From Gemmatimonadota bacterium (GTDB lineage: Bacteria; Gemmatimonadota; Gemmatimonadetes; Longimicrobiales; Gaopeijiaceae): a stretch of 64,000 bases of DNA. The translations under genes were made by a program, and so were the position numbers. The notes under the pieces are model-generated. The model worked only from the letters and a program-made list of their open reading frames with translations, was not told where the DNA came from and did no database searches. Below are positions 38,501 through 47,158 of this stretch, piece by piece; position 1 is the first letter of the stretch; the number at the start of each line of letters is the position of its first letter. Where the stretch lies: assembly GCA_022823225.1 (NCBI GenBank), contig JAJDXM010000046.1:1-64000 (forward strand). The letters run 5' to 3'.

Positions 38501-38637
38501 TACCCGTGGCAAGCAGCGGCTTTTCGGCCCGCGCGAACATTCTCGGGATGCTGATCCTGGAGACCTACTACGCCTATCCCTGGCAGCGCCCCACCAAGGG
38601 CTGGCACTGGGGCTTCCAGATCGCTCCGGGCTGGTAG
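35536..38637 (+). CDS. exported metallopeptidase-like, TolB-propeller, outer-membrane barrel fusion
   Basis: A 1033-residue protein starting at an ATG with AGAGG upstream and a signal peptide ending near PASAQ. Residues 35-270 resemble the peptidase MA (gluzincin) fold: HELVH at 152-156 supplies the zinc site, and EGMAEY at 183-188 gives the likely third ligand. About 300-600 is a TolB/WD40-like propeller with repeated WSPDG and LAFVS phrases. The last 400 residues alternate aromatic and Gly-rich strands (GQRYRFGVESTLGTVGF) and end in an outer-membrane-type aromatic terminus (APGW), consistent with a BamA-like or other beta-barrel. Substrate and partners unknown. Confidence 0.82.
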   Translation: MTAAVGNNRNRGGRILCWAGAVALLLTLPVPASAQYFGRNKVQYENREFKVLTTRNWDIYFYPEVYSEENSAIEDIARLSERWYERLSRFFQHDFAITKPLIIYADHPDFQQTNTLSGAIGQGTGGVTESLKDRVIMPLTVSYQETNNVLGHELVHAFQYDITKSRSYGGIMRLAGLPLWVVEGMAEYLSLGREHPHTAMWLRDHLYRDEKPTLAEISRNPKYFAYRFGQGIISYLGGIYGDESIQDFYRTALRVGWEPAIGEVYGLSQDTLSMQWWDAVEAAYAPLMAGRTGPYETGDVLLCVECGGGRVNVSPSLSPDGRYIVYQSEKDLFSMDMFVADVETGRILRPLQRNETPVIDGIRYLDSSGSWSPDSRKLAFVVLAGGNHQLAIMDVTSGRLEDRIVIEQLGAIQNPAWSPDGSRIVFTGLKGGVSDLYAYDLDTETVSQLTNDKYADMHAAWSPDGSTLAFVSDRGPETDFVELTFSNYVLSFLDIESLEVTPMEVFANARHTNPVYDRSGEGVYFISDVDGFADVFHVNLTDGGHRRITRTVTGVSGVTALSPALSYSPAKDLLAFSVFHERGFIVNVAHPDDISYADVVASGDVQTGRLLPPGLPGVRSRVATYLDDPYMGLVAEEVYTVDQAEEYRPSLALDFVGQPGIGVSTDQFGSYVGGSAYAYFSDMLGDRLLGVSALANGSFKDIGGQVFYMNQKNRWNWGVGVQHTPYQRQYYTQTRDRFTVLRERIYIDAVDGLLAFPLSATRRIEGGVGFTRYGHALEEEIYYINQFGQLIDFERTGRQGRDPLYLGSASLALVGDNSYSAFTSPVRGQRYRFGVESTLGTVGFQGVTADYRRYFNFTGQLTFAFRGLHLGRYGDTAELDRHQLGPFFLGYETFIRGYAYNSFDDIRQSRRCELSNLGSTCPELDRLFGHRVAVGNAEIRIPFTGVEEFGIIPFPYVAVELVAFSDIGIAWDSERPAEWGWSRDSAARIPVASSGFSARANILGMLILETYYAYPWQRPTKGWHWGFQIAPGW

Positions 38638-38643
38638 GGTCCG

Positions 38644-38666
38644 GGCCCGCCGGCCGCCGGCGGGCC
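38644..38666. terminator. perfect 10-bp hairpin between convergent genes
   Basis: A GGCCCGCCGG stem, a three-base loop and the exact complement sit in the 40-bp convergent gap. It could stop transcription from either side. No T-tract on either strand. Confidence 0.5.
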
Positions 38667-38677
38667 GGCGCGGGACA

Positions 38678-39625
38678 CTAGAGGATCCTTATGGTGATGT
38701 AGCGGCCGGGGTTCTCCCTGATGTCGTTGAGCAGTTCCTCAAAGCTCGTCGCTGCGTCGTTCAGCGTGTTGTAGAGCGTCTCATCGACCGACAGCCTCCC
38801 GAGGGTCCCCTCTCCCCGCTCGATTCGGCCCAGAATCACGCTCAGGGACTCGGCCGAGCCGGCGAGCGTTTCGGCAGTGCGGTCCAGGTTGGCGGCGGTT
38901 GCCTCGGCCGATGCAAGGAGGCTCTGCCACTCCTCCGAACCGCTCACGCGCTCCAGGTTCTCGGCGGTCCGCTGGAACTCTTCCAGCGCGGCGCGGACCT
39001 GCGCGCTCCAGCCGCTGGTCATGTCGGCTGCGTCGTCGAAAAAGTCCCGCAGCGACCGCACGGCGGCCTCCGTGTTCGCCACAATCGAGTCCGAAAGCAC
39101 CCCCTGGACCCTCGCGAGCACGCCCGTCGCCTCGTCCGCCACGCCCGCGGCCACATCGAGCGCACCCGCGACGTTTGCCCCGGGAAGCAGGGTTCCCGGC
39201 TCGACGAATCCCGGACCTGGGCCGGTCACTACAGATACGACCATCCCGCCCAGGAATCCCGTGGAGTGCACTTCCGTCCGGGATCCGACCGGGATCTGCC
39301 AGCCGCGATCGATTTCGAGGGTGAGCAGGACTCCGTCTTGCCCGGTCAGGTCGAAGCCTCGTACGCGGCCGATGTGCACCCCGCGCATCGTCACGGCATC
39401 GCCGCTGCGCATCCCGCCCGCGTCCTCCACCTGGGTCAGAACGGTGTAGCGCCCCCTGAAGGTCCCCGGGTTGGTCATTGTGAAGAGAACTATGAAGAAG
39501 CCTGAGAGACCCAGGATGACGAAGAGCCCCACGCGGAGTTCCCGCACCCGCCTGGTGGCCGGAATGGTCCGCAGGATCTCGTCGTCCGAGGGTTGCCGGC
39601 TGTCCGGCGGCACCGCGTTATTCAT
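38678..39625 (-). CDS. mlaD: MlaD/MCE-family lipid transport substrate-binding protein
   Basis: A 315-residue protein with one N-terminal membrane helix (about 31-52) and an MCE domain (about 55-150: VEDAGGMRSGDAVTMRGVHIGRV, GFLGGMVVSV). The remainder is a long helical region that could form a periplasmic tunnel or coiled coil. It would span the periplasm side of a phospholipid or hydrophobe ABC transporter. Its ATG overlaps the mlaF stop by four bases (ATGA). Confidence 0.9.
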   Translation of the reverse strand: MNNAVPPDSRQPSDDEILRTIPATRRVRELRVGLFVILGLSGFFIVLFTMTNPGTFRGRYTVLTQVEDAGGMRSGDAVTMRGVHIGRVRGFDLTGQDGVLLTLEIDRGWQIPVGSRTEVHSTGFLGGMVVSVVTGPGPGFVEPGTLLPGANVAGALDVAAGVADEATGVLARVQGVLSDSIVANTEAAVRSLRDFFDDAADMTSGWSAQVRAALEEFQRTAENLERVSGSEEWQSLLASAEATAANLDRTAETLAGSAESLSVILGRIERGEGTLGRLSVDETLYNTLNDAATSFEELLNDIRENPGRYITIRIL

Positions 39626-40404
39626 GACATTTCCACCACGTCCAGGGCTGCCTCGGCAGCCGCGCGATCAACAAAGGCCCTGACGACCGGGTCGGCCTCG
39701 GTCTGAAACTCGTCGGGGGTTCCGCAGAAGCGAATGGATCCACCCTCGAGCATGGCCACCCGGCCACACATCCACAGCGCACCCTCCACATCGTGAGTGA
39801 CAAGCACCGATGTCACCCGGAGCTCTCTGGAGAGTCGCCTGATCAGTCGCTCGATGGCCGCCGTATTGACAGGGTCGAGGCCGGTGGTCGGTTCGTCCCA
39901 AAGGAGAATGCGTGGCCGTCCCACGATAGCCCGCGCAATCCCCACGCGCTTCTTCATCCCTCCCGAGAGCTCGGCGGGAAGGACGGACATCACCTCCCTT
40001 GGATCCAGGTTCACCAGCTCGAGCGCATCCCAGACCGCCCGCGCCACTTCAGTCTTCGGCATCCGGCGCAGCCGGTCCTCGGGCAGGCCCATCTCGACGT
40101 TGTCGTACACGGTCATCGAGTCGAAGAGGGCCGCGTACTGAAAGACGTATCCGACCTGTTTTCTGACTGTATCCAGGATGCCCCTGGCGCCGTGGTAAAG
40201 AGACTCGCCGCGCACCTCGACGTCTCCGCGGTCGGGGACGACCAGGCCGATCGTCGTCTTCAGCAGGACGCTCTTTCCGGTTCCCGAAGGCCCGAAGAGC
40301 GCAAACATCTCGCCCTCGTGGATTTCGAGGTTGACACCGGAAAGAACCGGGCGCTTGAAGGACTTGTGGGTGTCCAGGTAGCGGATTACGGGGGCGGGCT
40401 TCAC
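39622..40404 (-). CDS. mlaF: MlaF-type ABC transporter ATP-binding protein
   Basis: A 260-residue cytosolic ATPase. Walker A GPSGTGKS is at 38-45, the signature motif is LSGGMKKR, Walker B reads ILLWDEP and the switch His is in VLVTHDVEGAL. Methionine-rich SGGM and the 'ALFDSMTVYDNV' Q-loop region are typical of the Mla/Ttg2 subfamily. The start is a GTG seven bases after the mlaE stop. It energises the permease MlaE. Confidence 0.93.
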   Translation of the reverse strand: MKPAPVIRYLDTHKSFKRPVLSGVNLEIHEGEMFALFGPSGTGKSVLLKTTIGLVVPDRGDVEVRGESLYHGARGILDTVRKQVGYVFQYAALFDSMTVYDNVEMGLPEDRLRRMPKTEVARAVWDALELVNLDPREVMSVLPAELSGGMKKRVGIARAIVGRPRILLWDEPTTGLDPVNTAAIERLIRRLSRELRVTSVLVTHDVEGALWMCGRVAMLEGGSIRFCGTPDEFQTEADPVVRAFVDRAAAEAALDVVEMS

Positions 40405-40411
40405 CGGGCTG

Positions 40412-41200
40412 TCACTGCAGGAAGAGCGGCGGGAACATGGCGTCGAGGATAAAGATGGTGAGCAACTGGAACATCACGGAATCGGTCGTGGTGCGGCCGA
40501 CCCCCTCGGCCCCCCCGGAGGTTCGGAATCCCATGTGGATCGCGATGACCGGGAACGCGAAGCCGAAGGTGATCGCCTTCATGAACGAATAGAACACATC
40601 CCACGACTGCCAGAGAAGGCGGGCCCCGAACAGAAAGGTCTCGTAGCCCAGATCGAGTGTTATCTCGGCCACGATCATGCCTGAAAGGGAACCCACGAAG
40701 TCGGCGAACCCGACCAGCGCGGGCATCACCACGATCCCGGCCAGGACGCGGGGCGCCCCGAGGATGATCAGCGGGTCTCTCCCGAGTGACCGGTAGGCGT
40801 CGATCTGCTCGGAAACGACCATGGTGCCGAGCTCGGCGGTGATGCGCGCGCCCACCCTTCCGACCAGGATCACGGCGGTCAGCACGGGTCCCAGTTCCAG
40901 GATCACGCTGGTGACGGTGATGCTTCCCACCACGTACAGGGGAACCGTGGAGGTGAGCTGGTAGCCGCCCTGCTGGGAGGTGACGATACCGGTCAGCACG
41001 GCGGTGACCATCACGATGGGCACGCTCTGGAGCCCCATGATCTGAAGCTGCCGGACGAATTCCTTGAAGGAGACGCGAAGCCGCACAGTGGCGGAGAAGG
41101 TGGCCCAGACGAGCAGTCCCAGCTGGCCGGCGTGCTCGGCGCAGATGTCCCACCGTTTTGCCACCCACCTGACGGGACGCTCGAGAAACCCGCTGCTCAC
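40412..41200 (-). CDS. mlaE: MlaE-family ABC transporter permease
   Basis: A 262-residue inner-membrane permease with about five to six helices and the MlaE core motifs (GLQSVPIVMVTAVLTGIVTSQQ with its ELGPVLTAVILVGRVGA region and TTTDSVMFQ near the end). I place the start at the GTG at 41200, which overlaps the upstream gene's stop as GTGA. The open frame runs farther upstream but that part is low-complexity and overlaps the preceding gene. Confidence 0.9.
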   Translation of the reverse strand: MSSGFLERPVRWVAKRWDICAEHAGQLGLLVWATFSATVRLRVSFKEFVRQLQIMGLQSVPIVMVTAVLTGIVTSQQGGYQLTSTVPLYVVGSITVTSVILELGPVLTAVILVGRVGARITAELGTMVVSEQIDAYRSLGRDPLIILGAPRVLAGIVVMPALVGFADFVGSLSGMIVAEITLDLGYETFLFGARLLWQSWDVFYSFMKAITFGFAFPVIAIHMGFRTSGGAEGVGRTTTDSVMFQLLTIFILDAMFPPLFLQ

Positions 41201-41739
41201 CGGGCGGAGCGGCGTCGCGGGGCGTTCCGTGCGCGCGCCGGGCTCAGCACCAGTCCCACCGAAACGGTCTGCTCGTTGATCGATTCGGAGCCGATCTGCT
41301 GGCGGTATTCGGCGTAGGGCCAAAGCACCGGAAGCACACGAATTCGAATCCCGAAGATCAGGTTGACGGACCAATCGCCGGAATCGTCCGACTGACCGTC
41401 GCTGAACCGCCGATAGTTGGCGCCCAACCCGAGATAGAGAGGCGTCGGCGGCACCGCCAGGAGCTGCAGTCCGGCGTCGGAGGCGGAACACGTGCCGCAA
41501 TCGGGGAAGAAGTGGTCGTATGTGCCCGCCAGCGTCAGTCCGCCGGGGAGGAAGCTCAGATCGACCTCCGCGCGTCCCCCGACGCCGAAGGAGCCGCCCA
41601 GAAACTGCGTCTGCCACGCGCCGTGAGCGCCCGCGCGTACCTGGGCCGTGGCGGGCGTGGGCCAGGCGGCCAGGCCGGCGAGGACGACGAGAATCAGCCG
41701 GTGGCGACCCGACGTCCGTCGTTTTGATAGGTCAGCCAT
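41197..41739 (-). CDS. small exported beta-barrel-like protein heading the Mla operon
   Basis: A 180-residue protein with a signal peptide (cleavage near PATAQ). The mature part shows short Gly/aromatic beta-strand patterns (VGGRAEVDLSFLPGGLTLAGTYDHFF, LYLGLGANYRRFSDG), consistent with an eight-stranded outer-membrane barrel, and a CGTC motif. Its stop overlaps the mlaE start by four bases, so translation is coupled. A role as an outer-membrane partner of the Mla system is inference. Confidence 0.75.
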   Translation of the reverse strand: MADLSKRRTSGRHRLILVVLAGLAAWPTPATAQVRAGAHGAWQTQFLGGSFGVGGRAEVDLSFLPGGLTLAGTYDHFFPDCGTCSASDAGLQLLAVPPTPLYLGLGANYRRFSDGQSDDSGDWSVNLIFGIRIRVLPVLWPYAEYRQQIGSESINEQTVSVGLVLSPARARNAPRRRSAR

Positions 41740-41788
41740 GGTACGGGAATCTAACGCATCGCAATCGCCCTTGTAGTATCATTGTGGG

Positions 41789-42376
41789 ATGGATCGACCT
41801 CTCCCCTGGCTTCTGGCCACCGCGGTGTTGACTGCGGGCGAAACGGCGTCCCGGCCGCTTCCGGGCGCGCACGACCCTGTCGAGGCTCCGCCGGCTCCTG
41901 GCGCCGCGGTCCCGCACCCGGCACCACATCCCTTCCGGCTCTCCGTTGCCGACGCCGGAATCGCGGGGGCGACGCTGCACGCGCGGATCCGGTTCTTCTG
42001 GGACGATCTGCAGATCGCGGTGATCGAGCACACCTCCGACATGGACTTCAAGCTGGCGCCGACGCAGCAGGTGGATGCCGCGATCGAGCGGTACATCAAC
42101 CACATGCTGGTGATCAGGGCCGGCGACGACGTCTTGCCGGGGAAGGTCACCGCGCGCGGAATCGATGAGGCGGACGTCATCGACGAGGTCATGTGGTGGT
42201 ACCGGGTCGAGTACCCTGTGGACGAGTCGATGGACCGCCTGCATGTACGGAACCGCCTGCTGTTCAACATGTTCGAAGACCAGCAGAACATCATCCACCT
42301 GAAGACGAGGCGGGGACGGGAACGCGCGTACCGGTTTCACTGGGGGAACGACCACGTCACGATCCGGCTGAATTGA
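41789..42376 (+). CDS. DUF6702-like exported protein
   Basis: A 195-residue protein with an N-terminal hydrophobic leader. The mature part begins HPFRLSVADAGIAGATLHARIRFFWDDL, which fits DUF6702 (short 'HPFYVS...' proteins with a ferric-reductase-type or copper-related context elsewhere). It continues with a beta/alpha pattern, a WWYRVEYPVDESMDRLHVRN segment and ends in HWGNDHVTIRLN. It diverges from the Mla operon with a 49-bp gap. Function unknown; family call is moderate. Confidence 0.65.
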   Translation: MDRPLPWLLATAVLTAGETASRPLPGAHDPVEAPPAPGAAVPHPAPHPFRLSVADAGIAGATLHARIRFFWDDLQIAVIEHTSDMDFKLAPTQQVDAAIERYINHMLVIRAGDDVLPGKVTARGIDEADVIDEVMWWYRVEYPVDESMDRLHVRNRLLFNMFEDQQNIIHLKTRRGRERAYRFHWGNDHVTIRLN

Positions 42377-42413
42377 GCCCTGAAAAGCCGTTGCACGGGC
42401 TGCCGGGCGCGGA

Positions 42414-43538
42414 TCAGCGGGATTCCATCTTCCACACGACGATTCCACCTGCCTGCTGACCCACTTCCACATCCGCCACGCGCTCGAAGGTCGTCAGGTC
42501 GAAAATGTCAACCTTGCCCGGCTCGGCCCCGACCCCCTCGACGCTGACGAACGCGAACCGCCCGTCGAGGCTCACGGCGACACCGTGCGGAACGGTGGTC
42601 GAGGAAGGAACGGTCGCCAGCTGTTGCCGCGTGCCGGTGTCGAAGAACTGCACCGCGGCGCCCGCCTTCAGGGTTGCCACGAGAACCCGGTCGTCCGGCG
42701 AGAGCGCGAGGTTGTAGGGACCCGGTCCGGTCTCGAACACGTGCCTGAGCGACCAGGACGACCGGTCCACCTCCACAATGCGGTTTCCGCGGTTGCAGGC
42801 AACGTAGAGGCGGTCGCTCCCGGCGGCGGGGACAACCCATGTCGGCGAACAGCTCGGAGCCCCGCCGGCCCCGCCCGCGCGATGCTCCCCCCCGCCCCGT
42901 CCCGGCGCGATCGGACCCTCGGCGCCCACCGCAAGCGAGAAGCGGCGGGAGACGTCGAAGGTGCGCGTGTCGATCTCGACGAGCTGGTCGTCCATCATGC
43001 ATACCGAATAGAGGTACGCGCCGCCCGGTTCCAGGCGGGCGCCGTGGGGCATGGCGCAGGTCTCCACCTGCTCCACCTCGATCATGTCGGGGGTGTACAC
43101 CACCGAAACGGTGGACGGCACCATTTCGCCGTGCAGATTGAAGTTCGCGACGAACGCGTAGAGGCCGTCGCCGGTCAGGGCGAGGGTGGCGGGAAAGTAG
43201 CCCAGCAGTATGGGATTCCCCACGAGCGTATCCGGGCCCGCGTGAAACTTCCACAGCTTGCCGTCCGGCACGCCGTGGGCCGTGGTCATGTAGAGGAACC
43301 GGCCCGAGACGTTGAGGCCGTGCGGCCCCTCGGTCTCGGTCGCCATCTCGCCCACCTCGACCGTGTTTTCCAGAACCGCGCCTTGTGGTCCGAAGCGAAT
43401 CCGGTGGAGCAGGTCCGCCGACTCGGCCACCACGTATACGTAGTGGGTGTCCGAAACCGGGAACTGCAGGGCCGCCAGGGGCGGGGCCACGGCGGGACCG
43501 AGGGCTTGCAACGCGGCCAGCGTCGCCCACAATGTCAT
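42414..43538 (-). CDS. YncE-like beta-propeller protein
   Basis: A 374-residue exported protein with an N-terminal signal-like hydrophobic region. Repeats such as YVYVVAESADLLHRI, NLALSPDDRVLVATL and GVAVSLDGRFAFVSV are YVTN-type blades of a seven-bladed propeller. A Gly/Ala-rich insertion (about 215-235) interrupts the middle and adds Cys. YncE relatives are periplasmic proteins of uncertain function; other relatives act in cofactor or lipid binding. Confidence 0.75.
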   Translation of the reverse strand: MTLWATLAALQALGPAVAPPLAALQFPVSDTHYVYVVAESADLLHRIRFGPQGAVLENTVEVGEMATETEGPHGLNVSGRFLYMTTAHGVPDGKLWKFHAGPDTLVGNPILLGYFPATLALTGDGLYAFVANFNLHGEMVPSTVSVVYTPDMIEVEQVETCAMPHGARLEPGGAYLYSVCMMDDQLVEIDTRTFDVSRRFSLAVGAEGPIAPGRGGGEHRAGGAGGAPSCSPTWVVPAAGSDRLYVACNRGNRIVEVDRSSWSLRHVFETGPGPYNLALSPDDRVLVATLKAGAAVQFFDTGTRQQLATVPSSTTVPHGVAVSLDGRFAFVSVEGVGAEPGKVDIFDLTTFERVADVEVGQQAGGIVVWKMESR

Positions 43539-43578
43539 GCGAACATTACAGATGTCAGGTTCTCCTTACGTCCAGCGT

Positions 43579-43608
43579 TTGTCGCTCGCGCGGAACCGCC
43601 CGTGTAAT
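43579..43608 (+). promoter_or_regulatory. putative promoter for the CorC/HlyC-type gene
   Basis: TTGTCG, an 18-bp spacer and TGTAAT lie about 95 bases ahead of the TTG start in the 165-bp divergent gap. Confidence 0.3.
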
Positions 43609-43703
43609 GCTAGGTTATGGACTGCATGTCCGGCGAGGCAAGGGGGTGGCTGCCGATCCCCCGCGGTCCGCCGGCAATCCAACTCGAACCCTGCCACTGA
43701 GAC

Positions 43704-44939
<1,236 letters not shown>

Positions 44940-44971
44940 CGGCGACCGCGTTCCCGGACAGGAAGCCAGGA

Positions 44972-44994
44972 GCCCCGGGCAACCCCCGGGTGGC
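44972..44994. terminator. hairpin between convergent corC-like gene and lspA
   Basis: CCCGGG on both sides of a five-base loop (44974-44979 and 44985-44990) in the 67-bp convergent gap. Short stem and no T-tract. Confidence 0.25.
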
Positions 44995-45006
44995 CGCCGA
45001 GCACGG

Positions 45007-45540
45007 CTAGGAACCTGCCTCGACCTCCGGCGCAGCCGCCGTCTTCATCCCGGCGCGTTTGAGGTTGCGCTCCTCCTGCCAGAACGAGATGGCCAGCAGG
45101 ACGGCGCCGCAGGAAATCGCCATGTCGGCCACGTTGAAGATCGGCCAAAGCATGAAACCGAGGTCGACCGGCCCGATGAAGTCGACCACGCCCCTTTCCC
45201 ACCTCACCCGGTCGAACAGGTTGCCGAGCGCCCCGGCGATCACAAGCGACAGCGAGACGATGCGCGTGTGGTCCGTCCCTTGTGCCCGCACGAGAAGTAC
45301 GACCATCAGACCGAGGGCGAGCAGCGCGACCGGGATGAAGAACCAGCGCGGATCGTCGCCGATCGAGATGCCGAAGGCGGCTCCGGTGTTCAGCGCGAAG
45401 GTGAGGGGCACGTAGCCGCCCAGAAAGTCGGGCCTGGAGACCTCTTCCTGGAGTACGTCGACCGCCCAGCGCTTGGTGATGATGTCGGCGACGAGGATAA
45501 TGGGCAGAAGAACGCCGAGGATCGTCAGCTTTCGCTTCAC
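45007..45540 (-). CDS. lspA: lipoprotein signal peptidase II
   Basis: A 177-residue inner-membrane aspartyl peptidase that removes signal peptides from prolipoproteins, consistent with the many lipoproteins in this window. Four hydrophobic helices are present. Conserved motifs are NTGAAFG (51-57), GNLFDR (105-110), and the catalytic Asp residues at VVDF (Asp120) and NVADMAI (Asp139). It lies 70 bases from the tmRNA gene upstream on the same strand. Confidence 0.95.
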   Translation of the reverse strand: MKRKLTILGVLLPIILVADIITKRWAVDVLQEEVSRPDFLGGYVPLTFALNTGAAFGISIGDDPRWFFIPVALLALGLMVVLLVRAQGTDHTRIVSLSLVIAGALGNLFDRVRWERGVVDFIGPVDLGFMLWPIFNVADMAISCGAVLLAISFWQEERNLKRAGMKTAAAPEVEAGS

Positions 45541-45610
45541 GGGGAGTTTCTCTTGAGGAGGCCGCCCCGCGTGGCAGGGGTTCGCACGCGGCAGCGGCGT
45601 GTGTGGGTAG

Positions 45611-45967
45611 TGGAGGCGGCGGGAGTCGAACCCGCGTCCGCGAATGGATCCTGCTAGACCTCTACGTGCGTAGATCGCTGCTTGTTCTCGCTACCGGCAG
45701 GAGCGGCGAACAACCCTGCCGGAGCCAGCCACTTCTGGAATCTCGCCTGCCGGTCCGGTGGCGTGAACCGGCAAGCCAGCCCGAATCGTCGACGCCTCGC
45801 CGGTCCGCCTCGGGCGGGCGGTCCGGGAAGCGGGTCGCCTGTTGGTCAGGCGGCCAGAGCCAAGTTGTCGTTGGCGTTTGTATCGTTTTCCGGGAGGTTT
45901 TGCGAGGTCCCCGGACCTCGGCACGCAGCCTCGCATTCACCAAACCCGTCGAAGCCGTGTCGCCCCC
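45611..45967 (-). ncRNA. ssrA: tmRNA (transfer-messenger RNA)
   Basis: The RNA rescues stalled ribosomes by trans-translation. Its 5' end reads GGGGGCGACACGGCTTCGAC and its 3' end has a T arm (GCGGGTTCGACTCCCGC) then CGCCTCC and A. GGGGGCG pairs with CGCCTCC with one G-U, forming the acceptor stem. CCA is not encoded. The resume reading frame (45875-45846) encodes ANDNLALAA then TGA; the tag ends in LAA as required for ClpXP degradation. About 357 nt, a normal size. Its 5' end is six bases after the dusB stop. Confidence 0.95.
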
Positions 45968-45973
45968 ATGCTA

Positions 45974-47062
45974 TCAATCAACGGCCCCGGCACGACCGCA
46001 CGGGCTCGCAACCGGCACCTTCGTAACGATAAGGTCTTCGGCAGGCGCGGAAAACCCCTCCACCGGCCGGTGGCCGCCGGTGCCATGGGCCGCCAGATAG
46101 TCATCCAGGACGGCGCGCACCTCGCCCAGGTCGCACACCTGGAAGAGGCGCTGCCGCAGCGAGCGGCCGTCCGGGAGCCCCCGGGTGTACCAGCCCAGGT
46201 GCTTTCTGAACTCGCGGACCGCCTTTTCGGCATCGTGCTCGAAGGCCACGGCGTTCTCCGCGTGACGGACACAGATCTCGAACCGGGTCCGCACGCCGGG
46301 TTCGTCCGGTACCGCCATCCCGTCGAGCGCGGCCCGGGACTGGCGGAATAGCCAGGGTGCACCGTGCGAGCCCCTCGCGATCATGATGCCGAGGCACCCC
46401 GTCGCCTCCTGCATCCTGCGGGCGTCGTCTCCGGTGCGGACGTCCCCGTTTCCGATCACCGGGATGTCGACGGCGCGAACCAGTGCGGCGATCTCCTTCC
46501 AGCGGGCCTTGCCGGAATACATGTCGGCGCGGGTGCGGGGGTGCAGCGTGATCATGCGGGCGCCCGCATCCCGGCAGACGCGCCCGATTCCCACCGGATC
46601 GCGGCTCGCCTCGTCGAACCCGGAACGGATCTTCACGGTCACCGGGAGCGCAGTGGCCTGCCTCACCGCCCGGATGATCCTTGCGACCAGCCCCAGGTCC
46701 CGCAGGCACCCGGATCCTCCGTTGCGCTTCACCACCTTCTTGACCGGACAGCCGAAGTTGATGTCCACGAAGTCCGGGGCGTACGTTTCGGCGACCAGCG
46801 CCGCGGCTTCTCCCATCGTGCCGGGATCCGCGCCGAAGATCTGCACCCCGATCGGGCGCTCTTCGTCGTCGAAGCGCAGGTAGCTCGCCGTGCGTTCGTT
46901 TTCCCGCACGATGCCCTCGGCGCTCACGAATTCGGTGAGCACGACATCCGCTCCGAATTCGCGGCACAGTCTGCGAAACGGCGACTCCGACACTCCCGCC
47001 TGAGGCGCGAGAAACAGCGGTGTCGGGGGATCCCCGGGGATTGTCAGCGGCAGACTGTTCAT
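45974..47062 (-). CDS. dusB: tRNA-dihydrouridine synthase
   Basis: A 362-residue flavoenzyme that reduces uridine in tRNA. FMN-barrel motifs are LAPQAGVSESPFRRLC near 18-33, VDINFGCPVKKVVKRNGGSGCL with the catalytic Cys119, RMITLHPRTRADMYSGKA, and GNGDVRTGDD. The C-terminal helical domain (EFRKHLGWYTRGLPDG) is characteristic of DusB. The ATG start is clear. tmRNA begins six bases after the stop, so the tmRNA precursor may read through from this gene. Confidence 0.93.
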   Translation of the reverse strand: MNSLPLTIPGDPPTPLFLAPQAGVSESPFRRLCREFGADVVLTEFVSAEGIVRENERTASYLRFDDEERPIGVQIFGADPGTMGEAAALVAETYAPDFVDINFGCPVKKVVKRNGGSGCLRDLGLVARIIRAVRQATALPVTVKIRSGFDEASRDPVGIGRVCRDAGARMITLHPRTRADMYSGKARWKEIAALVRAVDIPVIGNGDVRTGDDARRMQEATGCLGIMIARGSHGAPWLFRQSRAALDGMAVPDEPGVRTRFEICVRHAENAVAFEHDAEKAVREFRKHLGWYTRGLPDGRSLRQRLFQVCDLGEVRAVLDDYLAAHGTGGHRPVEGFSAPAEDLIVTKVPVASPCGRAGAVD

Positions 47063-47158
47063 GCATCCAACATAGCGGGGTGGTCATTCCCGCGCGGCGC
47101 GCGTACCTTCGGCACCGCCCCCACTTCACGCCAGCCCAGGGAGCTGCCACGACCGCCA

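Noticed and set aside
45603-46100. Open frames across the tmRNA region
   Set aside because: The DNA folds as tmRNA with acceptor stem, T arm and tag frame; the protein reading has no domain or start support.
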